A DNA stretch of 64,000 nucleotides from Pomphorhynchus laevis (taxonomy: Eukaryota > Acanthocephala > Palaeacanthocephala > Echinorhynchida > Pomphorhynchidae): NCBI GenBank assembly GCA_012934845.2, contig WNNJ02001558.1, forward strand, positions 186,001 through 250,000, in the 5' to 3' direction. The position numbers were made by a program, and so were the translations under genes. Under the pieces are notes generated by a model. The model did not search any database. It had not been told where the DNA came from and worked only from the letters and a program-made list of their open reading frames with translations. Position 1 is the stretch's first letter. Every line of letters begins with the position of its first letter. Of this stretch, positions 22,271 to 32,440 are shown piece after piece.

Positions 22271-22926
22271 CTAATTTTTCAATATTTAAATATAAGATTA
22301 ATTTATGTTTCTAACGCTTCTTTAAGTATAAAGCGTAATCAAATCGTAAGTTTGAATAAAAGTATAAAATATAAATATTTTGTGTATTTTACAAATGTAT
22401 TGAACATTTTCAATGCGCATGTTTTCCACATGATATTAAACTCATAGTAAAAATCAAATTATAAATTCTATAAAGCTTAAATTATAGTTTCATTACAGAT
22501 AATAATTTCATAAACGCATGTTCTTATTGCATAAAACAATTATCTGCGGAGTAGAAGACTGATATTAAGTTGCCTAATATTATAATTGCCTAATTAAAAA
22601 TTAGTTGCCTAATTTTTCAATATTTAAATATAAGATTAATTTATGTTTCTAACGCTTCTTTAAGTATAAAGCGTAATCAAATCGTAAGTTTGAATAAAAG
22701 TATAAAATATAAATATTTTGTGTATTTTACAAATGTATTGAACATTTTCAATGCGCATGTTTTCCACATGATATTAAACTCATAGTAAAAATCAAATTAT
22801 AAATTCTATAAAGCTTAAATTATAGTTTCATTACAGATAATAATTTCATAAACGCATGTTCTTATTGCATAAAACAATTATCTGCGGAGTAGAAGACTGA
22901 TATTAAGTTGCCTAATATTATAATAT
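22271..22926. repeat. 318-bp direct duplication, essentially identical copies
   Basis: Segments 22271-22588 and 22609-22926 appear identical base for base, separated by about 20 bases. No open frame or element hallmark is seen inside. Identity of this degree in a region of decayed repeats implies a very recent duplication or an assembly artefact. Confidence 0.85.
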
Positions 22927-23018
22927 TATTAAGTTTATTAGATTAAATTTGATCGTTAAATTTTTACAAACAAAAACATTTATACACAAAGCGGTAGATT
23001 TATTGCTAGTTTATTTAT

Positions 23019-23156
23019 CTACATTGCGATGTTCAATTTATTGTCAACAGAATCAAATACCCAGCGTGGTCTACTACGATTGAGGTATCCTCTGGCAAAA
23101 TCGAACGCAGACATTGGATGCTTACAATCAACGTTGCGAAACAGTGCCCATCCATT
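23019..23156 (-). CDS. Candidate terminal exon of an unidentified gene
   Basis: The sequence upstream on the minus strand is a textbook acceptor: a pyrimidine-rich run ending GTATATTTAG at 23157. An open frame of 45 codons follows and ends with TAG (23019-23021). It begins NGWALFRNVDCKHPMSAF and continues DFARGYLNRSRPRWVFDSVD. The composition is far more protein-like than the AT-rich surroundings. I do not recognise the family. No upstream exon was found, since the flanking DNA is repeat-filled, so it may be the stranded last exon of a host gene or a decayed piece. Confidence 0.4.
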   Translation of the reverse strand, partial: NGWALFRNVDCKHPMSAFDFARGYLNRSRPRWVFDSVDNKLNIAM

Positions 23157-24299
23157 CTAAATATACAAAATAGAAAATACATAGAAACTGATAGAAAGCC
23201 AAAACAAATTTTTATTTTTGTTTTCATTTTTGGCTACAAAAAAAATAATTCTTGAAATGATTGAAATGAATTTTGGAATGCTTTTGTTTAAAATAGTGAA
23301 AAATGTTAAAAATGTTAACTTTTATTTTAATAAAAGTTAACATAATAATAAACTTTTATAGTAATTAAGTTTTTATATAATAAGAACTTAATATTTTTTA
23401 ATATTTCTTAATATTTTTTAAGTTATTATTTATAATTATCTAAAATATTATTATTTATTCTTTATTTATTTATTAAAAATTTTTATTTTTTATTTATAAA
23501 AAATATTTTAAATATTTTACTTATATTTTATATAATTTTATAGAAAATTGAAATTTAAAATAAAAGTTACTTTTTATGAATGAATAATAAATAACAAATG
23601 TATCAGAATAAGGACAAGAAGTCATCAGGAGGAACTGCTATGTTATCATGTTAAGGCCCATATTCCTCAACTTGACAAACTAAAACACGTATCTTTTAAT
23701 TACTTCGTTCTAAGAAACGTTGTCTACTTCTTAATTTGATGTAATATCAGAATAAGGATTTGTTAATAAATAATTATTTTAAGATATTTTTAAGAAATAA
23801 ATAATAAATAATTATATAAGAGTTTATACAATTTATTATATAAAGTTTAAATAAAACTTGGAATTTAAAATAAATGTCGATTTTTATTAATTGAACAATG
23901 ATTAGCGGTCATCAGGAGTAGCTGCTATGCTATCAGATTTCGGCCCATATTCTTCGATCCAGCGGGCTAAATACGTGCTAATGACGTATTTTTTCTGACA
24001 AAATTTGTTTAGAATAAACAAAACATAATAATGTTACATCAAAATTTAATAATTAAATAATAAAATAAAACGATGATATAACATTTTTAAAATTTATATC
24101 AAGTTAAAATAATGCTAAATCAATAAATCAAATAACCTTAACTAATTATTTGCTGAATCAAGAGGGCTTCCTAATTTTGTATTTAATGGCATAGCTGTCA
24201 TTAAGTGCGCTATCCAATAGATCAAATCAGCTAACTGAGTTTATGTATTTAAAATAATTATAAAATAAACAAAACATAAGTTATAAGTTCAGTCTGAGT
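23157..24299. repeat. AT-rich DNA with inverted copies of the Penelope-like tail
   Basis: Segments near 23590-23760 and 23860-24260 are reverse-orientation relatives of the tail repeat at 27.1-27.9 kb ('tcatcaggaggaactgctatg', 'ctaactgagtttatgtattt'). They contain no coding part. They probably represent non-autonomous or abortive insertions. Confidence 0.6.
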
Positions 24300-24358
24300 A
24301 ACTAAAGTAGGTGGCGACACCGAAAAAGCAACGTTAAAAATTATAACTTAAAAGTTAC

Positions 24359-25642
24359 ATGTACTCAACCTTATTGGAAAAATACGTAAGTACTAATGAT
24401 TTCAATTTTAGATCTTTTAAATGTAACAGAAAAAATTGTATAGTTTGTGATGTTATAAATAATAATAATTGTATCGTAAGTAATACGGCAAACAAATGTT
24501 TTTCATTAAATATTAATAATAATTGTAACTGCAATACCGCAGGTGTAGTGTATCTAATACAATGCACATGTGGATTGCAATATATAGGAAAAACATATCA
24601 AATGTTAAAAACTAGGTTTAGGCAACACATATATAATATACAGCATAATAGTCAAACTATATTTCATAAACATATGAGATTAATAGGACATGATATTAAA
24701 AACTGTAAATTATTTATTTTAGAACATATTATCGAAGAAAACATATCAATATTAAATCAAAAACTATTAGAAAAAGAAGATTTTTGGATTAAAACGCTTA
24801 ATTCCATGTACCCATTAGGATTGAATGACGTGGTACAAGGAATTGGCAGAAGTAGTATAATACATAATAAACAACTATATTATAATAATCCGGTTAAACG
24901 CAAACCAAGAAGTCATGGTGATAAAAGGAATAGGAAAAATAGAGTTAAAAATATTAAAAAATATATGTATATAAATGAACGATTAGAAATATTAAAACAA
25001 CTTTTAAGTGATAATAAGCTAAAAGATCTTTATGTAAATATAAGAAGTTTTTCTAAAGATATCATATGTTCAATAAATCAAAAATTAATTAACGACTATG
25101 ATAGGCTAAGTTGTATAATAGACAGTTATTGTAATACAAAATACTATAATCGTACAATAAATGTTAATAATAACAATAGAAAATATACATTAACCATAAA
25201 CTTCATTAATAAATGTATAGATAACATAAATATAGCCGGACTTTTAAATAATTCTAAAAGTAAAGAAATAATAGGGTCAGATTTAAGTAAATATATTCCT
25301 AAAATAAGGTATAAACTCCTACCACCATTGGGAAGAAAAATTTGTAATTATAACAAAGAATTAAAATCAATATGTAACGATAATATTAGAAACATAATGG
25401 AAACAGAATGCAATTGTAAAAGTCTTAGTTTTGATAAAATAAATGAACATATATGTACCCATAATCTAGAATTAATTGAAAATTGTGAATTGAGAAAGCT
25501 GCTATTAAAAGGGTATAAATATATATTAAATAATAACAACGACAAAAATAAAATTTACAATTCGTTATATAATAACTTAAATGATTACTTTAGTAAGCTG
25601 ATTAATAGTGAAAGCTCGAATATATCTAAGATAAACATTTAG
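24359..25642 (+). CDS. Penelope-like element, GIY-YIG endonuclease half
   Basis: 427 codons from ATG. Cys22, Cys27 and Cys30 form C-x4-C-x2-C, the upstream zinc-binding cluster reported for Naiads. The GIY-YIG core follows: GVVYLIQC (62-69), QYIGKT (74-79), an Arg in TRFRQH, His residues near 100-110, and a downstream Glu in LLEKEDFWIKTLN with PLGLND. The nuclease would nick the target for priming. After a basic stretch (RKPRSHGDKRNRK) the remaining 250 residues form a linker with several Cys/His and LLPPLGRKIC. The frame then closes at 25642. No RT is fused in this copy without a frame change. Confidence 0.85.
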   Translation: MYSTLLEKYVSTNDFNFRSFKCNRKNCIVCDVINNNNCIVSNTANKCFSLNINNNCNCNTAGVVYLIQCTCGLQYIGKTYQMLKTRFRQHIYNIQHNSQTIFHKHMRLIGHDIKNCKLFILEHIIEENISILNQKLLEKEDFWIKTLNSMYPLGLNDVVQGIGRSSIIHNKQLYYNNPVKRKPRSHGDKRNRKNRVKNIKKYMYINERLEILKQLLSDNKLKDLYVNIRSFSKDIICSINQKLINDYDRLSCIIDSYCNTKYYNRTINVNNNNRKYTLTINFINKCIDNINIAGLLNNSKSKEIIGSDLSKYIPKIRYKLLPPLGRKICNYNKELKSICNDNIRNIMETECNCKSLSFDKINEHICTHNLELIENCELRKLLLKGYKYILNNNNDKNKIYNSLYNNLNDYFSKLINSESSNISKINI

Positions 25643-25817
25643 AAAGATTATATATTTGATAAAATTAAAAATAAAATGAAAATAACAAACAATTATAAAA
25701 GGAAAGATAAAATTAATAAAGAAATGTATAAAGAACTTACTAAATTAAAGGATAACTATTGAAAAAGCTAGTAATAACTTTGTCTTCATATGCAAAAAGC
25801 TTTATTATGATATACTA

Positions 25818-27060
25818 ATGAAAGAGGTTAATTCTAATGATTTAAATGTAAATCCAACATATGAACGTAGTGAGTTGAGTTTTGAAACAATTATTACAAG
25901 TCACTGTTCTATAATGGATAAAAAGGGTATAAAGGTTGAATTAGATAATAAAACTATACCTATATTATATTGGAATCCAAAATTACATAAAAATCCAATA
26001 AAACCTAGGTTCATATGTAGTGCGTTTAAATGTACATTAAAACCACTTTCTGTCTATATGAATAAAATACTAAAAGTAATTAAAGCACACTTCAAAAAAT
26101 ATTGTAAAGTAATCGAAATTAATACTGATATAAAACACTATTTTAGTATTAATTCTACTAAAGAATTTTTAGAACAGACAAAAGGAATAAATTTTCAAAA
26201 TATAAATACATACGATTTTAGTACGCTTTATACAAATCTAGATTTAGTAGATATTAAAGAAGCGTTAGTAAAATTAATTAATCTTATATTCGGAAAAAGA
26301 TATACATATATATGTTATAATAATTATAACGCCTATCTAACAAAAATTAAACCATCAAGTAAATATAAATATATGGATAAAATTAAATTAATAGAATTCC
26401 TTAAATATTTTGATAAATCAAAATTATTTAAAAGTAGGGACATCTATATTTAGACAAGTAAAAGGTGTTCCAATGGGTGGTAATAGTAGCACAATTATAG
26501 CTGACTTATTTTAAAGCTTTATAGAATATGAATTTGTTCATAACTGTGTAAATACTAAATTTAAACAATATAAATATATGAAATACATGTTTCGATACAT
26601 TGATGATATATGTGTATTTAATTCTAATAATTTTTATTCAATTAGTGAGCACATTTATCCAGAAAGCCTTATTCTTAACAAAACCAATATTAATGATAAA
26701 GAAGGTGTATATCTAGATATGAACATTAAATTAACATTAACTAAAACTACTATTAATTTATATCGTAAAGATGACATATTTAAATTTACAAGAAACATAT
26801 TTTTGCATGAGCATTCATGCATACCATATAATATAAAATATAATACATTAAATAATGAAATTTTAAGAATTGCAACAATATGTAATGATATTGGCTTTCT
26901 TCAAAATCATTTAAATAATTTAATAGATACATATTTTAAACTAGGTTACTATAAAAATAACATCAAGCAGAAAATAGTAAAATATATAAATCAACACAAT
27001 AATATAAAGAATAAATTTAAACTCTTAAGTGGCAAATTTTTATGGATGGATAATAAATAA
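25818..27060 (+). pseudogene. Penelope-like element, reverse transcriptase half
   Basis: RT motifs in order: PILYWNPKLHKNPIKPRFIC (motifs 1-2, typical Penelope wording), YDFSTLYTNLDL (motif A), KGVPMGGNSS and IADLF (motif B, at about 26460-26515), and RYIDDICVFN (motif C, catalytic Asp pair, about 26590). A thumb region rich in Asn/Lys/Ile follows, ending near LSGKFLWMDNK at 27060. Motifs 1-A lie in one frame (25818-26453) and motif C onward in another (26578-27060). Motif B sits between, with a stop. The catalytic aspartates are preserved. Confidence 0.85.
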
Positions 27061-27111
27061 TATACTTTGTATTATAATAAGATACTAGATAGTTATTTCA
27101 GAGGAAATACA

Positions 27112-27915
27112 TCATTAGCATGTATTTAACACCGCTGATATTTTGGGTAGAGGAGTAAAGGGCCGAAACCTGATAGCATAGCAGTTTCTCCCGATTACCT
27201 CTAATTCTTATTCTGATACAACGTCTGTTATTTATTAGTCAATTCATAAAAATGACGTTTATTTTAAATTTCAATTTTTTATTTTAACTTGATATAAATT
27301 ATAGAAAATCTAAAAACAATTATTAATTTTATTATTTAATTATTAAATTTTGATTTAGCATTATTATGTTTTGTTTATTTTATAATTATGTTAAATACGT
27401 AGACTCAGTTAGCTGATTTGATTATATTGCTACGTCTTGATGACCTCTAATTCTTATTCTGATACAACGTCTGTTATTTATTAGTCAATTCATAAAAATG
27501 ACGTTTATTTTAAATTTCAATTTTTTATTTTAACTTGATTTAAATTATAGAAAATCTAAAAACAATTATTAATTTTATTATTTAATTATTAAATTTTGAT
27601 TTAGCATTATTATGTTTTGTTTATTTTATAATTATGTTAAATACGTAGACTCAGTTAGCTGATTTGATTATATTGCTACGTCTTGATGACCTCTAATTCT
27701 TATTCTGGTACAACCTCTGTTATTTATTAGTCAATTCATAAAAATAACGTTTATTTTAAATTTCAATTTTTTATTTTAACTTGATTTTAATTATAGAAAA
27801 TCTAAAAACAATTATTAATTTTATTATTTAATTATTAAATTTTGATTTAGCATTATTATGTTTTGTTTATTTTATAATTATGTTAAATACGTAGACTCAG
27901 TTAGCTGATTTGATT
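27112..27915 (+). repeat. Penelope-like tail: hairpin plus three 247-bp tandem units
   Basis: The tail begins with 'cattagcatgtattt' and a block containing 'gggccgaaacctgatagca'. In other copies this block is bounded by the inverted pair CTGCTATG / CATAGCAG. Three direct units of about 246 bp follow (starts near 27196, 27441 and 27688). Each contains 'acgtctgttatttattag', a long AT-rich core and 'gtagactcagttagctgat'. They differ at only a few positions. The same unit occurs at 35890-36320 and, inverted, at 23.6-24.3 and 28.2-28.4 kb. Confidence 0.8.
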
Positions 27916-27916
27916 A

Positions 27917-28062
27917 TTTATTACTTACGATACAATTATTATTTATAACATCACAAACTATACAATCTTTTTTGTTACATTTGAAAGATCTAAAATTAAA
28001 ATCATTAGTATTTACGTATTTTTCTAATCTGGTTGTGTACACGTAACGTTCGCTAAGTCATA
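27917..28062 (-). pseudogene. 5' end of a Penelope-like element in opposite orientation
   Basis: The reverse complement matches 24350-24480, the start of the GIY-YIG ORF (start region, LEKYV, NDFNFRSFKCNRK-like residues up to the Cys cluster). Only the first 40 or so codons are present, before the inverted tail repeats take over. The main copy and this fragment therefore form an inverted pair around the tandem tails. Confidence 0.75.
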
Positions 28063-28095
28063 ATTTAAAAAATTGTGAAACAGTTTTTTTGTAAT

Positions 28096-28127
28096 CCTGA
28101 TGATGATAGCAGAAGCTATCGAAATAT
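28096..28127 (+). ncRNA. Hammerhead-like core next to Penelope-like 5' end
   Basis: The segment reads CTGATGA, T, GATAGC-AGAA-GCTATC, GAAA. The invariant boxes flank a perfect 6-bp stem II with a 4-base loop. One unpaired T follows CTGATGA, and no good stem III or stem I could be drawn, so activity is doubtful. It lies on the strand opposite to the adjacent Penelope-like 5' fragment. Hammerheads are known parts of Penelope-like elements. Confidence 0.4.
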
Positions 28128-28189
28128 AGAATTTTAATCAAATAGAGGATAGTTTCTTCTTTGTTCCTATAATAATATACATTTGAAAT

Positions 28190-28480
28190 GCAAAAAGATT
28201 GTGGATTTAGTATTTATTATAAAATTAATAATTGTTTTTAGATTTTCTATAATTTAAATCAAGTTAAAATAAAAAATTGAAATTTAAAATAAACGTCTTT
28301 TGTATGAATTGAATAATACATAACAGACGTTGTATCAAAATAAGAATTAAAGGTCATCAGAAGGAACTGCTATGCTATCAGGTTTCGTCCCCTAACTCCT
28401 CTACCCTACATAGCAGCAAGGCCAAATACGTGCGAATAATACATAACAGACGATGTATCAGAATAAGAGGTCATCATTAG
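28190..28480 (-). repeat. Inverted copies of the Penelope-like tail
   Basis: The reverse complement matches the tail unit and hairpin block of 27112-27440, including the 'ggacgaaacctgatagca' core flanked by CTGCTATG and CATAGCAG at about 28366-28416. There is no coding content. Confidence 0.75.
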
Positions 28481-28564
28481 TAACTGCTATGTTATTAGTT
28501 TTAATTTAAAACTAAAATAAAAAAATTTAAATAATTAGAAAATCATAAATAATAGTTTATAATT

Positions 28565-28585
28565 GTGGCGCGCCCAGCGCGCCAC
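28565..28585. other. Perfect GC-only hairpin in AT-rich DNA
   Basis: GTGGCGCGC, loop CCA, GCGCGCCAC: a 9-bp stem with no mismatch. A further GGTGGCGCATCTGGC-like repeat follows on the complementary strand (28586-28604). It sits just outside the integrase-bearing fossil (on its 3' side), so it may be that element's end. The function is unknown. Confidence 0.7.
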
Positions 28586-28639
28586 CCATGCCAGATGCGC
28601 CACCTTAAAAAATAAATAAAAAGGGGGTAAAATTATATT

Positions 28640-29941
28640 TTTTTAATTCTAGAAAGATGAATCGTTTCTTCTTTTTTATCAATCTTAACTTTGACATAGT
28701 TATTTGACAAAACTTTAAGAACCTCAGCATTTGTATTGAAAAAAGAGGAGTTTAGCTTTTTTTGTCTTCTGATTATTATCGAAATCTAAGGCAATCAATA
28801 CTCCATCACTGACATTTATGTCATATTTTGACTTATGTACAAGTGAATGCCTGTCCATTCTTTCTAAATATTTAGTGCAAATAGAAGAAACGGCATTTTC
28901 ATTATCTAATGCATCTGATGAATTTTCATCAAGATCTTTTGCTTGGTTTTCAACTTTTGGTTCAATGGAAGCTATTTCTGTATCTTCGTCGCTGGCTGAA
29001 ACAGTGTTGAACCCTGGAAGCTGGAGCAAAAGACGAAACGGGGATTTCTTTGTTGCTGAATGTTTTGCAATATTATAATTATAAACCGTTTTTTTAGTTG
29101 TTTAAGCCATTCTTTTGAATTTGTTACAGTATGAACAGAATTTTCGATGGAATCATTTCTTTGGCTTTCCTCTTCTTCAAAGATATATTTCTGCAAGTAT
29201 CTTGTCAAGGTTTGATTAAACCTTTCAATCTGTCCTTGAGATTGTGGATGGCGGGGTCTTGAGTGTTTGTAGGTGATTTTAAAATCACTTACAAGTTTGT
29301 CCATTTCCTTGTTGAGAAACTCCTTTCCATTATCACACTGAAGAATTTGTGGAGGTCCTGTAAAAGTCGTAAAAAGTGTTTCTAGATTTTCTGCAACCTC
29401 CTTTCCCGTCTTAGTATACAAAGGATACACCTAAGCAAACTTAGAATAAACATCTATAACAGTAAGCATCCAAGCAAACCCATTATTGGAATGTTTATAC
29501 TGTCTCATATCAACCAAATCAATTTGTAATCTTTCAAAGGTCGTTTGGCTGTTATATGAACAGCCTTTTCTTTTGTCTTTAAAGGCTGTGATTGAGAACA
29601 GTCACACATTCCTCAACCACCTTTCTAAGAATAGTTCGAGGTATTCTAAAGAAAAGTTCATTACAGAGGTCTTCAAACCTATTCATTCCATAGTGTTTAT
29701 CTTTATGAATCCTTTTTGCTTCGAGTACCATAATATCAGTTTGATCTTTATGGAATGCTCGCTTATGTAATCCTTCATGTTCATCCTTCAAGTAAATATA
29801 ACCGTTTATAATGATAAAATTTTCGCTTTTCTTTTTCAACCGTTTTTTGATGTCTTTCGAAAGATACAATTGGCTCGTTTTTCCTTCTAAAAGTAATTTG
29901 ATGTTCTTATACTCTTGTTCATTCGCAATTACTGATACCAT
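28640..29941 (-). mobile_element. Broken integrase-bearing element (KRBA2-like; Ginger or gypsy-type integrase)
   Basis: Minus-strand remains of a retroviral-type integrase. An N-terminal zinc-binding region with spaced His residues (IHKDKHYGMNRFEDL) lies at 29579-29941. The catalytic core includes VYPLYTKTG-like residues, ILQCDNGKEF and RPRHPQSQGQIERFNQTLTRYL (28972-29430). A C-terminal part extends to about 28700. The wording resembles animal 'KRAB-A domain-containing 2-like' integrases, which are related to Ginger DNA transposons and to Ty3/gypsy integrases. No reverse transcriptase, gag or paired LTRs are visible. The element is broken, with several breaks, and is an old copy. Confidence 0.75.
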
Positions 29942-30011
29942 AGGGGGATCTGTAAAAAATTATATATATTTATCAGATTATAATTTTATATAACATTTAT
30001 TATTTTGTCAG

Positions 30012-30085
30012 AGATGCCTAGTTTAATGGTCATGCTTTAAATCTCGAGTTTGACATTCACGGGCTCGATTCTTTAAGAGGAACAT
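30012..30085 (+). other. tRNA-like segment with A and B boxes (possible SINE head)
   Basis: TAGTTTAATGG at 30019 resembles a tRNA A box and GGGCTCGATTC at 30061 a B box. The 42-base distance fits an internal RNA polymerase III promoter. The acceptor and T stems do not pair, so it is not a working tRNA gene. It stands directly before the satellite array at 30095. Confidence 0.35.
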
Positions 30086-30094
30086 TTTTCTATG

Positions 30095-31010
30095 AAAAAT
30101 TGTGCTGAGTAAACAACGGTTCAGGATTTCTTTCGAAATGCGTCATTTATACTAAATGGTGTTGCTAGCCTAGACTTTGATTCATGACTTTTAGTCACCA
30201 TGTCACTTCTAGACGCCCAACGAGTACCCGACAACACTCATCAGTTGAATGAAGTACTCACTGGTCGTTTCGGTTGCCTGTGTGACATTGCGAATAAAGG
30301 CGTTTCCGACACTTTGCTTAATTGACTGAGGCTTTCGCTCTTAACCAGATCGAATTGCTGTGCGGACCATCCTTAAACACTAGGCAGAGGTTGTTGCTGA
30401 ATTGTCGCTGCACTCGTTGGATCCTAAATGGATACGGCATGTATAATATTCGGCACGGATGTGCTGAGTAGACAACGGTCCAGGATTTCTTTCGAAATAT
30501 GTCATTTATACTAAATGGTGTTGCTTGATAGACTGGACTTTGATTCATGACTTTTAGTCACCATGTCACTTCTAGACGCCCAACGAGTACCCGACAACAC
30601 TCATCAGTTGAATGAAGTACTCACTGGTCGTTTCGGTTGCCTGTGTGACATTGCGAATAAAGGCGTTTCCGACACTTTGCTTAATTGACTGAGGCTTTCG
30701 CTCTTAACCAGATCGAATTGCTGTGCGGACCATCCTTAAACACTAGGCAGAGGTTGTTGCTGAATTGTCGCTGCACTCGTTGGATCCTTAATGGATACGG
30801 CATGTATAATAGTAGTGCACAGGTGTTCTGAGTGAACAACGGTCCAGGATTTCTTACGAAATACGGCATTTATACTAAATGGTGTTGCTTGATAGACTGG
30901 ACTTCGATTTACGACTTTTATTCACCATGTCACTTCTAGACGCCCAATGAGTACCCGACAACACTCATCAGTTGAATGAAGTACTCACTGGTCGTTTCGG
31001 TGAGTAAATT
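30095..31010. repeat. Second array of the 360-bp satellite, about 2.5 units
   Basis: Units start near 30166, 30526 and 30887 with a period of about 361 bp, and are the same family as 632-1790. The units here are more alike to each other than to the first array (for example 'cgacaacactcatcagttgaatgaag'-like wording is shared only here). This is consistent with local homogenisation. The array ends abruptly at about 31005 in Penelope-like tail sequence. Confidence 0.9.
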
Positions 31011-31429
31011 TCATAAGATGAAACACGTCATTAGAATGTATTTGGCCCCACTGTTATGTTGAGTCGACGAATCTGGGTTGAAATCTGATTACAATTCAGT
31101 TCCTTGTTAATACCTATTCGTAATATTCGTAATTCTTACAATTGTCTGTTATTTATTAATCAATTCATTTAAATTGACATTTATTTAAAATTTAATGTTT
31201 TTGTTTAACTTGATATAAGTTATAAATGTGGCATCTTTTAATGCTTTAATTTTACAAAATAAAAATGTATCGTCTGATATTTATTAATAAATAATAAATA
31301 AAATTTTATCAAAGGAAATACATCCTTAGCACGTATTTGACCCCACTGTTATGCGGGGTCAAGAAATTAGGGGTTGAAACCTGATAGTATAGCCTTTCAT
31401 AATGATGATCTCTAATCCTAATTATGATA
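31011..31429 (+). repeat. Penelope-like tail fragments
   Basis: Two diverged tail pieces (about 31015-31110 and 31320-31430) contain the 'cgtatttgaccccactgttatg' and 'gaaacctgatagta' blocks, with AT-rich sequence and 'gtctgttatttattaat' between them. There is no coding part. Confidence 0.6.
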
Positions 31430-32010
31430 TATTGATGATATACGTGTATTAAACTATAACAATTTTGTTCAATTAGTCAACAAATTTATCCAGGTAGCCT
31501 CATTCTTAACAAAACCAATAGTAATGATAAAGAAGGTATATATCTAAATATGAACATTAAATTAACATTAACTAAAACTACTATTAATTTATATCGTAAA
31601 GATGACATATTTAAATTTACAAGAAACATATTTTTGCATAAGCATTCATGCATACCATATAATATAAAATATAATACATTAAATAATGAAATTTTAAGAA
31701 TTGCAACAATATGTAATGATATTGGCTTTCTTCAAAATCATTTAAATAATTTAATAGATACATATTTTAAACTAGGTTACTATAAAAATAAGATCAAGCA
31801 GAAAATAGTAAAATATATAAATCAACACAATAATATAAAGAATAAATTTAAACTCTTAAGCTCATAATATATTTAAACTCATAATATACTTTGCATTAGA
31901 ATAAGATACTAGATAGTTATTTCAGAGGAAATACATGATTAGCATGTATTTGGCTCCGCTGCTATGTTGGGTAGAGGAGTTAGGGGCCGAAACCTGATAG
32001 CATAAATGAG
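31430..32010 (+). pseudogene. Penelope-like RT C-terminal fragment plus tail
   Basis: From a degraded motif C region (about 31430-31530) the frame continues MNIKLTLTKTTINLYRKDD and IFKFTRNIFLHKHSC, then the thumb region to about 31867, followed by the tail hairpin block at 31955-32005. Nucleotide identity to 26700-27040 is very high, so this copy is young. It is 5'-truncated. Confidence 0.8.
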
Positions 32011-32099
32011 AGTAAGTTTTAATAATTTTCTGTGCTGCACATCATTAGATATTCTTTCTATGAAGATTTTTTACTTCTTTTAACCATACAAATGCTTTT

Positions 32100-32440
32100 T
32101 GATGCGATTCACTTGAAAATTGACGTTCTCCAATACCGGAATGCCATTTTTCAAAATCATTTAAACCATTTAATAGAACCATAATTCAAATTTAATTTTC
32201 AAACATAATTCATCAGGCAGAAAAAAGTTAAATAAATTAACAAAATATTATTAAAGATAAATTTAAACTCTTAAGCAGAAAGATTTCATGGATGGATAAC
32301 AAATAATATACTTTGCATTAGAATATAATACAGGATAATCAAATTTAAGCAGAGGAAATACGTCATTAGCGCGTGTTTGGCCCCGCTGCTATGTTGGATC
32401 GAGGAATAGGGACCGAAACCTGATAGCATATAATGTAACA
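32100..32440 (+). repeat. Decayed Penelope-like C-terminal end and tail
   Basis: Sequence around 32150-32320 matches the last RT codons ('tttcaaaatcatttaaacc', 'agaaagatttcatggatgg') and is followed by the tail block at 32350-32430 ('ccccgctgctatgttggat', 'gaccgaaacctgatagca'). It is more diverged than the previous copy. Confidence 0.65.

Larger units (their letters stand above)
24300..27190 (+). mobile_element. Penelope-like element with N-terminal GIY-YIG (Naiad/Chlamys-type)
   Basis: The most complete of many copies in this window. In order it has a GIY-YIG endonuclease with an upstream Cys cluster (24359 on), a long linker, and a reverse transcriptase (about 25818-27060). It ends in a tail with a conserved hairpin that leads into tandem tail repeats. 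Canonical Penelope elements carry the endonuclease after the RT; here it lies before it. That is the arrangement described for the Naiad and Chlamys groups. The RT half is divided over two further frames and has lost continuity, so the copy is not active as it stands. Confidence 0.85.

Noticed and set aside
30012-30085. Functional tRNA gene
   Set aside because: The A and B boxes are present but the acceptor, T and anticodon stems do not pair.
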